The notes below the pieces were generated by a model. The model did no database searches. It worked only from the letters and a program-made list of their open reading frames with translations, and was not told where the DNA came from. 48,217 nucleotides of DNA from Hymenobacter artigasi (lineage in GTDB: Bacteria > Bacteroidota > Bacteroidia > Cytophagales > Hymenobacteraceae), in NCBI RefSeq assembly GCF_012275535.1, contig NZ_JAAVTK010000025.1:1-48217 (forward strand). The letters are read 5' to 3'. Below are positions 25,401 through 36,100 of this stretch, one piece after another (the stretch's first letter is position 1; the number at the start of each line of letters is the position of its first letter). The position numbers and the translations under genes were made by a program.

Positions 25401-28275
25401 TACTGGCAGATACATAAGTGTCACCCCCGTATTGAAATACAAAATCCGGAATGATTTTAGTAGGCACTTGCCCAACCGAAGGGCCGAAGAAGGAAACGCT
25501 TCGCAGGGTTAACTTCCCTCCCGAGTCAGCGTTCGACCCGTATTCTATGTATGGGCGTGGATTACCCAAGTCACTCTCATAAGGGTAAAAGGAATTAGGC
25601 GTGCCCCGGCACAGGTCGTAGCTGTAGTTGAAAACTACCCGCTTTAGCGCATGTGCGTCCACAAACTGCCGGATGCGGGCATCAGCATCTAAGTCGTGCT
25701 TATCCAGCACATTGCCCATGTTATCATACGGGCTATAGGATGCATCTGGGGTAGCGTTTGCGGTGTATGGTATAGGGCCGGTTGTTGCTACAGGATAATA
25801 CCAGCGGCTTAGTCCACCTAGCTTGGGGTCGGGTCGAAGATAAGTTGCTGCATTGCTGCCGGTATCGTTTGTCAGGCTTGGAATGACTGGGCCGGTGTCC
25901 GAAGAAGTGCGGATACCATTTTGCGTCTGGAGCTTTTCCAAGGTCGCGTTATCCAATAGAATGACTTCATCCAGCCGCAAGGAAGCCGAAGGAGCGCGCT
26001 CGTCAATCTTTAACAATGACCGGTCAACTGCTTGGGCCAGTGTTTCGTTGTCTAAGCCGCGGCTGAAAGCGCCACGCCCGTCCTGGCGGATGCTTTTCAC
26101 AAATAGTGCCGTATGCGTACGCGTGCTGATGGAATTAAGGTAATAAGAATCCCGGTAACCCGAGCTGAAATTCCAACTGGCAATGATGTCGCTGTTCGGC
26201 ACGTTATTCACTACCGGGATGTCATCCGGGTAAGAGCCGCCCACATAGGGCTGCCGCCATTTGAACTGACCAGTAAGCTTGCCGTAATCGAACTTAACCC
26301 AGCCGCCCCAGTCGTCTTTATCGACCGTGCCCGAATTATTACGGTCAATGTAGTCGGAAGAGGTGATGGCGGTAAGCAGCCAGGAAGTAGCCGTTTCCTG
26401 GTCCGACTTCTGCGTGGCGATGCCGCGGCTGCCCGTTAAGGAATTATCGGTGTGCGTGGCGGTATTGTATGATTGCTCAATGGACTTGCTATAGGTCTTG
26501 TGATTGTAAACCGGCAACGAGTAATGATACGTAGTGCCATCCTCGGCCGTAACGGCAAACGCGCCGATGCCTTTGGACGGCAGGCCCTGGCGAAAAGGGT
26601 TGTTGGATGCCGTACTGCCCGTGGTAGCCGTTGGCTGGGCAAACTCTAAAAATCCGTTCCCGTTGCCATTGACCGACGCGACATACATGGCTTTAATTTC
26701 CTCGTTCGTATACCATTCAACGTGCTTGCCCTGCACCAGCCGGCGAGTGCTGGAAGAAGCGGAGATATTAAGCAGGCCTTTGCGCGCTGATCCAGTACGG
26801 TCTGCTCTGGTACCCGCATCGCTCACCAAACGAGGGTCGACGATGGTTAGCGTCCCCCGTTGACTACTGTTCTTATCGCCCTCACTGAAGTCAATTCCTT
26901 CGGGCTGATGGGTTGAGCCGCTAGTCGGCACGTACTCGTGGTAGTCATAGCCGTTCGAAATACTGTTCTCATACCGGAAGCCTACTTTGTAATCGTCCAA
27001 AAATGGCGTAACCATGTATTTGAAGTGCTTATCGCACTCGTTACGGCCCATTTTGGGGTACGCGATGCTGCCTACTTCGAGTCGGTACGGGCGGATGCTA
27101 CCGGAAACGCCTTCGCCCATCACGTTGAAATTGTCATGGGCGATGCTGATTGGGCGGGTGCTGGCTTGGTAGTAGCTGGCATCGGTTTTCCTAATTTCCT
27201 GGGAGATGTCAGCGGCAGTTTCGTACGTTTCGTTGCCATCATCGTTGCAGACCCGGATGGTCTTGAAGGGCTTGGCCTTGAATGTGGGAGTGTTCGCCCC
27301 CGGCGCATTAATCGTTGGCCCGCGTTCGTAGGGCGTGCGTTGGCTGGCAACCCAGTTGTTCGATGCTTTGGTCGGGTCGATGTCGGAGTATTCTGCCGCA
27401 TTGTAATTGGCCATCTGACTGGAAACAGCTTTGCTCATGTCGTCAAAGTGCAGCGAGCCGTAGGCAAATTCCGTCGAATTATTGTCGAAGTGAACCCAGT
27501 AGTTATCATAAAACCAGTGGTGCTCCGTAGTAATCGTGGGTTGGTTCATGAAGCCATTCACTTCCCCCATCCGGCCGACGCCAAACGCGCCCATGCCAAC
27601 CCCAATGGCTACGGACGACGCGGCCTGAATGCCAATATCCGCTGCTGCTGACAGGCCGGCCGTCGTGCCCAAAGAAGCCACTGTTATGATGGCAGACACC
27701 ATTTTCACGGGGTCGATGCTTATCCCGGCATCTCCCATTTTGAGGCCCATTACCTCGGCATTCCCGCCATCTTTGTCCCAGCTGTAGCCTGCCAGCCCCA
27801 GCAAGTCGACGGACCCGGAATGGCCGGTATTGGAGTTCCAGCCCAAATCGATTATGCCCGGAACCCCTCCGGTCCAGCCGCGTTCCACTTGCTTGGTGTA
27901 CGTGGATACGTTTGTGTCGTGGTCGGCATCGTCGGCGTAACCGTTTACGCTCCGGGCAATGGCCCCGGGATTCAGGCTCCAGCCCAAGCCGACCCAGGTT
28001 GCTTCCTGCTCCAGCTGAATGCCCGCTTTGTAGTTCAGCGGCAGCGAAAAGCTCCGCTCCGGGCCGGGGATGTCGAGCACGGGCACGTTGAAGGAAAAAT
28101 CCCCCGTGCTCAGGTTCACCATGTCGGTCGAGCCGGGGGCCTCGTAGCTGGTAAACTCGTTCTGGGAAGGCCCCATCATGGCCCAGCTGACGGAAGGCAG
28201 CACCAGGCTGCTGATGCTTTCGAGGAGCAGAAAGCAGGCCATGGCCCGCGCCACGCGGCGGTTTCGGAAAATCAT
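22444..28275 (-). CDS. Very large secreted SpvB/YD-like protein, partner of the RHS toxin
   Basis: 1943 residues from ATG 28273-28275 (MIFRNRRVARAM...). A signal peptide spans about 1-32. Residues 53-110 (STGDFSFNVPVLDIPGPERSFSLPLNYKAG...GLGWSLNPGAIAR) match the opening of SpvB/TcB-type proteins, whose GLGWSL..I.R motif starts the RHS cocoon. Scattered YD-like units occur later (YDKAGKLKRVYKETLD), plus a CBM-like beta-sandwich (RLENGQQGFVYQ...VYFDDFRV). There is no RHS core motif and no toxin tip. It follows the lipoprotein gene by 42 bp in the same run as the core-bearing RHS protein. Confidence 0.82.
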   Translation of the reverse strand: MIFRNRRVARAMACFLLLESISSLVLPSVSWAMMGPSQNEFTSYEAPGSTDMVNLSTGDFSFNVPVLDIPGPERSFSLPLNYKAGIQLEQEATWVGLGWSLNPGAIARSVNGYADDADHDTNVSTYTKQVERGWTGGVPGIIDLGWNSNTGHSGSVDLLGLAGYSWDKDGGNAEVMGLKMGDAGISIDPVKMVSAIITVASLGTTAGLSAAADIGIQAASSVAIGVGMGAFGVGRMGEVNGFMNQPTITTEHHWFYDNYWVHFDNNSTEFAYGSLHFDDMSKAVSSQMANYNAAEYSDIDPTKASNNWVASQRTPYERGPTINAPGANTPTFKAKPFKTIRVCNDDGNETYETAADISQEIRKTDASYYQASTRPISIAHDNFNVMGEGVSGSIRPYRLEVGSIAYPKMGRNECDKHFKYMVTPFLDDYKVGFRYENSISNGYDYHEYVPTSGSTHQPEGIDFSEGDKNSSQRGTLTIVDPRLVSDAGTRADRTGSARKGLLNISASSSTRRLVQGKHVEWYTNEEIKAMYVASVNGNGNGFLEFAQPTATTGSTASNNPFRQGLPSKGIGAFAVTAEDGTTYHYSLPVYNHKTYSKSIEQSYNTATHTDNSLTGSRGIATQKSDQETATSWLLTAITSSDYIDRNNSGTVDKDDWGGWVKFDYGKLTGQFKWRQPYVGGSYPDDIPVVNNVPNSDIIASWNFSSGYRDSYYLNSISTRTHTALFVKSIRQDGRGAFSRGLDNETLAQAVDRSLLKIDERAPSASLRLDEVILLDNATLEKLQTQNGIRTSSDTGPVIPSLTNDTGSNAATYLRPDPKLGGLSRWYYPVATTGPIPYTANATPDASYSPYDNMGNVLDKHDLDADARIRQFVDAHALKRVVFNYSYDLCRGTPNSFYPYESDLGNPRPYIEYGSNADSGGKLTLRSVSFFGPSVGQVPTKIIPDFVFQYGGDTYVSASNTGAYGRAYTNNPEYGQEKWDGFGMYNYDGKYSLKSHLVSYRADTDGAAWSLTKITNPLGGSTQINYERDEYSHVAEFGTARLSLTNTNSSAELEVSAVPDARNSGFAMPLLGDVLKAGDKIPLTGKAGFTPCTRRIVTASLPVSTDRIYDAEEGEIRSLRYDIANRKWLLTLVNAPVAQIPSPTQNVDCSNAGQGTGMRVETVVPNNIKGGDIRVSSIVTADENGTPYQVRYKYQKSGPDVCNSSGVLAKEPPFIGRFEHAHYSAFDFPATPVLYSEVTVLRGTFKNGNNDYDQREVYAFHTPHTSMVSQNAPAWHGTTNFYNPDNVTPTNKSYNNIEYFGNNAVVDVGKIGQPRWVRKYNRRGDEELNTTFDYTSTIPNPDNIAGQGQFTEGVMNNEMLDLYSYRINRSTKRYLPSVMYASQSTRNGVSIANTNSLFDFYTGQVLESRFVNSRGETYRTVNVPAYSKSPYVAMGAKGDDRTNHNMLSQMAASYVYRESGNTSQLLSAGIQTWKSAWDTYRDFIGSTYQNETATAIPVWRESASYAWQSSQLNPNGTYANFVNFAWTGTPNSHWVKTGETVRYDHYSHTLEARDINALPSAQKIGYNQTQVIAAATNTRYTELAYSGAEDLVTVSGSAHFGGEVIAGGVQDVTKAHTGLASLRLENGQQGFVYQATGGTELDLNKPYRLSVWVHANDAVAHAGRLYIAVNGTTVAQTSIAAAETKKAGSWYRLSLVATLPSSASGQLITFGCANTAATPVYFDDFRVCPVTASMSSRVYDTPTNRLTYSLDNENLYVRYEYDKAGKLKRVYKETLDRPNDATTAQKLVKEYEYNYARGTAPNWVTVSYQCETNPDGAINGYEIRSEMDVNPLSPTYNTTNTVKAVNGKASTCHVCNSDPNVLERFVAPTTGGGAGTCFVGQWIGSRQDARGCVGGHLNWWKTYQFGPTYTEDIPQTPIVCTPGSGGTPVIPSGPAQPRTSNTGK

Positions 28276-28317
28276 AAAAGGCAGACCGTAGAAGTGGAGC
28301 AATAAACCGGGAGGAGG

Positions 28318-28956
28318 CTAGGAGAACGTCAAGGCCGGGATGGCCGCCAAGCTGGCCGCCGTGAAGGGGAAGCGGAGCGTGCCCAGCCCGAAAGCCGTGC
28401 CGCGAAAGGTCAGGTGAAAGCCCTGCTCCGGATGGAGTTGGTGCGTATCGAAAATGAGCAGCACCGTGGAGCGGCCCGTGGTACCGTACTGACGGGGGTA
28501 CATGCTGGCCAACGCGGGCACCGAATCGTGCGGGCTCGTCACCAGGAAGACATCGGCTGCGATGCCGGTGTTGAGGTAAGTTAGCGCCTGGGTGAAGGCC
28601 GTGGCATCGGTGGCAAACTGGTTCTCGATGGCGGCACTATCCTTGGCCAGGGCCAGGACGCAATACGTCTTGCCCGCGTAGCTGCGGCGGAGCGAATCAA
28701 GCTGAGCCGAAGAAACCGGATGGGGGATGCTTCCTACTTCCTGGGCGACCAGCAGTTCGGTGGGGCGGTACATGCAGGTGATGCTTACCCGGTCTACATG
28801 CTGGGTCTGGGTGAGGCCGTGGTCGGGGTCGGCCAGGTAGGCTCGGTATTGGGCCGAATTGAGCGGTGCCGAACAACCCGTCGCCAGCAGTAGGCAGCTA
28901 CATAGCAGGCCATGGCACCAAGCCAACAAGCGGGAAGATGAATTGATAGCGCGCAT
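28318..28956 (-). CDS. Lipoprotein of the RHS locus, TPM-like
   Basis: 212 residues. Lipoprotein signal with lipobox LATGC (Cys28). The rest (YCVLALAKDSAAIENQFATDATAFTQALTYLNTGIAADVFLVTSPHDS...GTTGRSTVLLIFDTHQLH) resembles TPM-domain proteins loosely: a Rossmann-like alternation of strands and helices. Its start codon lies directly after the stop of the OmpH-like gene, so the two are co-translated. It may be a chaperone or anchoring factor for the large secreted proteins; that is inference. Confidence 0.7.
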   Translation of the reverse strand: MRAINSSSRLLAWCHGLLCSCLLLATGCSAPLNSAQYRAYLADPDHGLTQTQHVDRVSITCMYRPTELLVAQEVGSIPHPVSSAQLDSLRRSYAGKTYCVLALAKDSAAIENQFATDATAFTQALTYLNTGIAADVFLVTSPHDSVPALASMYPRQYGTTGRSTVLLIFDTHQLHPEQGFHLTFRGTAFGLGTLRFPFTAASLAAIPALTFS

Positions 28957-29448
28957 TTAGTGGGCTGAAGCTGGATGCTGGCGGTCGTACTGGGCATTGA
29001 GTCCTTTCAATACATCGTCGCTGATATCGGTACCTTCCGCCGCGTACACGATGTTGCCGGTTTCGGTAGCCCCGAGAATGAACGCACAGCCCTTCTCCTT
29101 GCCGTACTGTTTGATGTAAGCGTTGATTTCATCCAACACCGCTTTCGTCAGGCGCTGATTCTCCTGCTGCGCCTGCTGCCGCACGGCATCACGGTAGCGT
29201 AGGAGTTGCTGCTCCTTGCCGGTCCGGGCAGCTGCGGGAGAATTGCTTAACGCTTGTAGCTCGGTGCTTAGCGAATCGACCCGTTGCTGCCAGACCTTAG
29301 CTTTGACTTGGAATACCTCGTGTTGAGCAGTTGCTCCGTGGTAGCCTTGCATTAGCTTATTGGGGTTGACGTAGGAAACCGAATTGTTTTGATTGCATGA
29401 AGACGCAATCAGCAAACTCAAAAATGAAATATAAATATTTTTTTTCAA
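28957..29448 (-). CDS. OmpH/Skp-like lipoprotein
   Basis: 163 residues from a TTG start (29446-29448); no ATG fits. The N-terminus MKKNIYISFLSLLIASSC is a lipoprotein signal. The body is a coiled coil of the OmpH/Skp type: VSYVNPNKLMQGYHGATAQHEVFQVKAKVWQQRVDSLSTELQAL, then ending GCAFILGATETGNIVYAAEGTDISDDVLKGLNAQY. Skp-type proteins hold unfolded outer-membrane or secreted clients in the periplasm. Its place inside an operon of >1900-residue exported proteins suggests a dedicated chaperone. Confidence 0.85.
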   Translation of the reverse strand: MKKNIYISFLSLLIASSCNQNNSVSYVNPNKLMQGYHGATAQHEVFQVKAKVWQQRVDSLSTELQALSNSPAAARTGKEQQLLRYRDAVRQQAQQENQRLTKAVLDEINAYIKQYGKEKGCAFILGATETGNIVYAAEGTDISDDVLKGLNAQYDRQHPASAH

Positions 29449-29535
29449 AATAATAAGCTAAAAGCGACGTGAATGACTGGAAATATTTCCTTAAGCTTTC
29501 TATGCCCTTGCATCAAAACTGGATTAATACAGCAA

Positions 29536-30153
29536 TCAATCAGCGCTGGAAGTTAATATGATATGCCGTAATGAGTCATTGCTAAATACAAAGTAGTTAT
29601 TACACGATTGCTCATCGGTATCTACTTTTATTGTGTCGCACGCACTATATTTAGCACCAATCAACTTGAGAAACTTCGCTTTAGGCATTCCTATAAAAAC
29701 TCCATTATAAGTAGAAATGTTATTATCTCTGATGTCCGCGTCAATCCATATTGGAATTTTCGACTTAGTATTAAGGGGATTAAAATTTTTTATTTCTAAC
29801 CAACTATTGCCGCTAGTAATGGTATACGTCGTATCCGTAAAAGCCGGGTCGTAGGTGTTTTTGGAAGTAACAAAGCTTGTTTTAAAGCCCGGTTTAGACA
29901 AATGGATTATGCCAAATTTTGATATCCCAACAACATCTATTATGTTATTGGAAAATCTGTTATTGATGACTAAAATTTTGCAACCATTTTGTTTGCCAAT
30001 AGAGGGTATTGTACTCTTGGCAGCTTTAGTCATTCTCAATTGATTAGGTCCTTTCGATTCTTGTGGTAAGTGATGAGCTGTTGTTTCATCATTTTTACGA
30101 CCACAGGAGGCTAGGGCTACTATTGTAGCTACCAAAAATATTGTCTTATTCAT
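29536..30153 (-). CDS. AT-rich lipoprotein, candidate immunity protein to the M23 tip
   Basis: 205 residues from ATG 30151-30153, preferred over 30216 because MNKTIFLVATIVALASC is a clean lipoprotein signal. It starts 13 bp after the RHS stop. GC is far below the operon average, as is the sequence of the RHS tip, the usual sign of an exchangeable toxin-immunity pair. The body is strand-rich with conserved-looking Cys pairs (ACDTIK...QSCNNYFVF) and no family recognised. A periplasm-facing lipoprotein is where protection against a peptidoglycan peptidase would be needed. Function inferred from position. Confidence 0.68.
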   Translation of the reverse strand: MNKTIFLVATIVALASCGRKNDETTAHHLPQESKGPNQLRMTKAAKSTIPSIGKQNGCKILVINNRFSNNIIDVVGISKFGIIHLSKPGFKTSFVTSKNTYDPAFTDTTYTITSGNSWLEIKNFNPLNTKSKIPIWIDADIRDNNISTYNGVFIGMPKAKFLKLIGAKYSACDTIKVDTDEQSCNNYFVFSNDSLRHIILTSSAD

Positions 30154-30166
30154 TGATTCTCTGTTT

Positions 30167-33100
30167 TTATCTGCCATAAAACTTACGACTTCCTCTTTGC
30201 GCAGGTAGCGCATCAAATTCAGGTACTATTAATCCTGGGTCGACACGCTCGCCGCCTAAAAGAGTTTCTATGTGCAGGTGAATACCGGGAGCTTCTGGAG
30301 TCATGCCTGTACTGTGTCCAACGCGGCCAATAACAGTGTATGGGGTTACCCATTGACCATTAATTATACTTGAATTTGAACCTGGCATCATATGCATATA
30401 CCGAACTACTAACCCAGTATTCGATTGTATATTGACCCTAATCCCTCCGCTATTCCCATCTAATTGATGAACTGCCTTTATTACTCTTCCAGCAAGGATT
30501 GGGGTTATGTTCTGCCCTTTGATAGCACCAGCAGTTTTGTATGTTTCATCTAACCCGCCATGTGTATAAATTGAGCCATTTTTACGTGTCCTTGGACGGT
30601 TGTATTCATCAGATATTGCTAACTGGCCACCTACCGGCATATAATATCCACTGGCCAACGGAGATTTACTTGTATTGGCTATCGGTTTGGGAATTGAAGA
30701 TGGATATGAGTTCATAAAAGTTCTAATAGAAGCCTGTAAGATTGGACTCATCACCGCTTTGAGTAATTGAGATGAACCTTCTCTAACTACTGTAGCTCCA
30801 GCAGTCTTTGCAACACCTCTGAAACCAACTATATGATTACCCCTCATAACTGGGCCACCACCTCCACAACAGGTTAAACCTCCATCAGGGTCCACTTGCG
30901 AGACAGGATTATTACCCATACCCACGTACGGCGAATCAAACTGTCCTTCCGGGTCGTAGCTAGCCCAGCGTCCAATTCGGGAATTATACAAACGCAACTC
31001 GAAGCTTTCGAACCCTATCTCCCCATCCTTCTCCGCATACTGCCCCTGGTAACCATAGCGGTAGCGCTTGTTGCCCACGGCATAGTTCAGGCCCACCAGC
31101 GGCGAGCCATACGCATACTGGTGCTGCTCCTGCACAATCATCCCCCCCGTCTGCTCCAGGCGCAAGTCGTCGAAGTACACGTCGTAGTTGGGGTCGTCGG
31201 TGCCGACGGTCACTTCCACGGTGCCGGCCTGCTGCACGCGCACGGCCGTTTGCAGTGCCTGCCAGGTTTGGGCTGTAGCGTTGTTCAGGTAGAGGTACTG
31301 CTCATCTATTTGGTCCTTATTTTCATCGTAGACGCGATAGCGCAACCAGACACGCGTTCCCGTGGTGCGCGCGGCCATGGCCGGGGTCACGGGCTTACGG
31401 CCACCCCACCCAACCAGGGCGACTCCGGCGGTCAGGCGGTTGAGCAAGCCCGGACTTGATGTTGGCACGCCGTCTTTCGCCGGTAGGGCAAGCGCAGAGC
31501 TAGGTGTCAGCACCGGAATTAGGTGTAAGCGAGCTGCTCGTTCCTCCGGTGAGATGATGATGCCGTTGTGTTCCAGGAAAACCCAGGAGGAAAACGTCAA
31601 GGTATCCCCCTTTTCCACGGTCACCGTGCGCCGTGGCCCCTCACTCTGGCCCCCGTACACGGGCGGCGCGACGTGGGCCACATAATCGCTGGGCGTAGTG
31701 ACTCCTTGGTGAGCACCCTTGCCGAAGTAGTGGCGGGCCGGGTCCAGGTCCTGCCACTGGTCGTTTTCCTGGCTGGCTTCCCTGGTCAGCTCACAACTTG
31801 CCGTGACAGTGGTGGTCGTGGGCCGGTGGAACACCACGCGGGCATCGCCGAGGTGGTCGTTCAACTCGTAGCGATAGTCATCGGTGCCGGCCGTGGTGCC
31901 ATCGTCGAGGTGCGTCAGCACGCCCACCCGGCCGGAGCCGTAAAGGGGGACCTCGCTGCGCTGCACCACGTTGTTGGTCTGCGCGCCCTGCTCGTAAATG
32001 CTTAGCACGTTGCCGCTGGCGTCGCGCACGTAGTACGTGGTGCGCACTTGGCCGGCGCTGGTGCCCGTGCCGTAGCTCTTTTTGCTCACCCGGAAGCCCT
32101 TGTCGTCGTAGGCAAATTCCACCACGGCCTGCTGGTGGGCCGCGTCGAGGTACACGCCCGTCGTTTTGCCCGTCACGTCGTAGGTCAGGTAGCGCTGCCC
32201 CTGCTCGTCGCGCTGCCGGGTCATCTGGCCCAGGGCATCGTAGTCGTAGTCCAACACGGTGGTGCCCGTGGGGCTGCCCCCGCCATGCACGGCGCTCAGG
32301 CGGTTGGTTCCCGGCGTGTACTCGTAGCGGAAGTTATCAGTGACCGAGCCTGCTTTGTCGGTGCGGTGCAGGGCCTGCAGGTTGCCATTGGCGTCGTAGC
32401 TCAGTCCCCCTTCCCGGTAGGCCTGGGACGGCGTGACGAGGTAGGTCGAATTGGCCGGGGTGCCGGCGATGGCGAGCGCGCCAAAGGTGGACTGCGCCAG
32501 CTGGCTCTTGGCATCGTACGCATACACCGATTGATGATTTTCGGCGCTGCCGGCGGTGCGCCACGAGGCGGTGCGAATGGTGCCGTCGTAGCGGAACGGG
32601 TTCGCGGCCGTGCTGGAGCCGGCCAGGTTCACGGCGGCCTGGGCCCGGCTCTGGTAGTCGCCGCTAAAGTAGTCCAGCGTCAGGCCGAACAGGTCCTTGG
32701 GCCGGCCGTTGCCAGCCGGCGAATCGCCGCCGGGGTCGAGGCGGCCGTTTACGTGGTTGATGCCCTTGAGCCAGCCCTGGAGGGTGTAGGTATAATCCAT
32801 CCCTTGCAAGCCCTCGGCCAGCTCCACGCGCTTGAGGGGGCCGTGCAGGTAATAGTAATACTTCGCCTGCAAAGTCCGAGCCGTTCCGTCCGTACTGGTG
32901 AAGGCTTGGAACAGCCGCTGGGCCCCGTCGTATTCGTAATGGTGGTAAAAAGCGTCGGGTTGCCCTTGTTGGTAAGCCACTTTCAGGACGTTCCCGGCCG
33001 GGTCGTAGGTATAGTCAAGGGATTTCACCCCCAGGGCGGCGAAATCCTGCACCATCCATGTGACGCGGCCGGCCTCGTCGTAGCTGTACCACGTCGTTAC

Positions 33101-36100
33101 ATTGTCGTTCTGCGTTTTGGAAACGGCCCCGTTAGTGAACTCCTGCAGGCGGCCGCTCACTGTGGTCGCTTCGTCGTAGACCACGAGGTTGCGTTGGTTG
33201 CAATTTGCTGCGGCCAGCGCATTGATGGGCATCCGCTCTTCAAGCAGATTGAGCACGCTGGTGCTCGTGGGCATTTGCTCACTGACCACTTCGAGGTAAT
33301 CCAAGCTGACGTATCCCTCGTGTATCTGGTCTTGAGCCGTGGGGGCACGATCCACTTGGAACAGCAAGCGATTAGCCCCCTGAACGAGCGCTAATTCCAC
33401 GGTCTTTTCGTCCCAACGGTTCCAGTTCCACGTGGTCGGGAAATATTGGTGGCCGACGTAGCCCGACCCCGTCGTTTGCGCGTTTTGCACATACAACGGA
33501 AACGAGCGATAAGGGAAAGTCGGGTCGCCGGCAGCGTAACGGATGCGGACAGAATACGTGCCGGTGGCGGGAACGGTGACGTTGAAGCCCACTTGAGCCC
33601 CCACTTGGTTGAAGCTGCCAACAAATCCGGTGCTGTGAAAGCCGCTGCCCGTGCTCAACGCTTGAGCGCCGCCGCCCCGGTCGGTACTGGCTTCGGCCTC
33701 GTACACGGTGCGCAGGGGCGTTTGCGGCTGAAAGGTGGTGGCGGTCGTACCCGCGGGGGTGTATTCTCCCGATTCTACGACCCGTCCCACTTCATCGTAG
33801 TTGGAATACGAGAAGCGTCCGGTGGCACGTTGCAGGGCGCTTTGGGAGAAGCGGATGCGCCCGTCCTTGGCATACACGTAGTCTGTGCGGCCGGCTTCGT
33901 TATTTTCGGTGCTGAGCAGTTGGCCCGTGGTGTTGTAAGTGGAGCGCGTCACGTACTGCAAGCCCGAACTGGCCGGTGACGTTGGATTACTGTTGGGCAC
34001 GTGAACGGAGTTCCAAATCCGAACTTCGTCAATGGCTCCCACAAAGCTTTCGTAACTGAGAAGCTGCCGACTGCCAATCCAGAGCTCACCACCACGGTAT
34101 ATAATCGCACCGCTGCCTTGATAAGTCGTACCACTGGCTACCCCGTTTAAGTAGGCTGTTACCACGCCGTTATCATATGTGAGGGCGATGTGGGTCCACG
34201 TATTGAGGGGAGCGGTGATAGTGGTCGATACCCAATCCACTGCCGCTGTGGCATTGTTAAAATAACAGCGAATGGACCCGTCAGGAAAACGGGCGACCTC
34301 GTACTCGTATTCCTTGTTGACAATAATTTCCTGTTTATCCAACGTCGGATAGATCCACGCCTCAATGCTCAAGGTGGTGCCCATGCGCAACGCCGGCGGG
34401 TCGCCAATGCGCACGTAATTGGAGCCATTGAACACCAAACAGCTCCCTCCCGCCGGTGAAGCGGGAATACCTGCTGGAGCAGCTGCCGTGCTCCAGGCTG
34501 GGGTTCCAACCAACGTGCCGGTCAGGCCATTGCCCGACTCGTCGCCAGTGACCAAGCCGGTTCCCTCGTTCAAGGCCCAGTGCCCCGTTTGCTGCGTGGA
34601 CGCTGTCGTGGGGGGCTGCTCATCGCCCGGCTTCCGGGCAAACACCACATCGTCGAAGTAGATGAATTGGTTGGGCCCGGCATCCGATTCAAAACCGATG
34701 TCGCATTGGCCCGTGCTAACGACGATGTCGTCTATTTTCACCAACGTCCACGCCCCGGCCGGGCCATTTGGGGTTGCCGGAATGGTCGTGTACAGCAAGC
34801 CGCCAAAATTGCGGGCCAGCAGAAACGCCTTGTTTTGTCCCCCGCTGCCCTTGACCCATGCCTGCAGGGTGTAATGCCCGTTGGGGATGTTGGCAATGAC
34901 TTGGTGCGTAAACGCGTAATACGCGGCATTGCGGTAGTGCGTGCCGTGCAGGGCACCGGTATGGGGGCCGCCGAATGCCTCGGCAAAAACCGCCCCGCCA
35001 TCGCCCAGGGTTTGCCAGCTCGGCCCGGGGGCACCCGGTTGGGGGGATTCATCAAAGCTCGGGTCTTTGACAAGGTTATTGCCCGCCAAGCCGTTGGGGG
35101 CCACCGTCGCGACGGCTCGGCCGGCATCGTCGTAGTACGTGTAGCTGAAATTGCCGTACTCGGCGGAGTAGTTAAACCCCTGGGTTTGATCCGCCGCCGT
35201 CGCGCCGGGCAAGGACACCAACCGGTAGAAGCCGGGCAGCAGGTAGGCCACTGCGGAAGTACTGGTCTGCACGGCGACGTCAACGCTGTCGAGGTAGCCG
35301 CTGCCGCTGGTCAAGCTAACGCCCGCTCCGCCATTCAGGTTGAGGATGCGCACCCGTCCGCTCATGGTAAAGGTGAGCGGGTGTTCGCCCGTCGCCGGGA
35401 TGTGAATGTCGAGAAAGGCCGGGGCGTCCGGACGGGTCGGGTCGGTGCTGATGAAGCCGGAGACGGGCATGGCCGGGTACTGGGCACCGGTGAGGCAACT
35501 CACCAGCGCCTGCCCCTCTTTGTTGGCCACGACGATGCTTTCGCGCCCGTCCGCGTCCACGCGAATGCTTTTGGTGCCCTGCCGCCGCAGGGGCACCGCG
35601 TTGTTGCTGCCGGGCACGAAATGGTGCCGCAGCGTGGTGTAGTGGTCAAACTCGTTCAGCAGCGGAATCTCCCGCCCCTTGGCTTCGTGGCCGCTCCCCA
35701 GGCGAAAGGCCTCGCCCGGAGCGCCCGCCCGCTTGAGGCCGCCCAGCGGGCCCTCGGCGGGCGTCGCCAGGCTGAAGGGGTAATCCGTCGCCGGCGTCAG
35801 GGGTTCGAGTTGGTTGTCGGTGCTGTAGTAATAGCCGAGGGTCCCGAGTGTGCGCACGTCCAGGCCGTCGGGGTTGGCGGCTTTGGACCCTTCAAAATTG
35901 GTGTAGTCATACGCTTTTGGGGCCGTTGGATTAACGGCGACAAACTGCTCTTTGTAAGCGAAGGCTTGGTTATTGGTCGGGGCAGCCAGGGTCTGCCCCA
36001 CGGGCTGTCCGCCGCTGCTGTAGAGGGTTTCGCTGGCAAATACGTGCGGATTGGCCCGGCTGCGGGCCTGCGCCTGGGTGGCGCGGCCCAGGCCGTCGGT

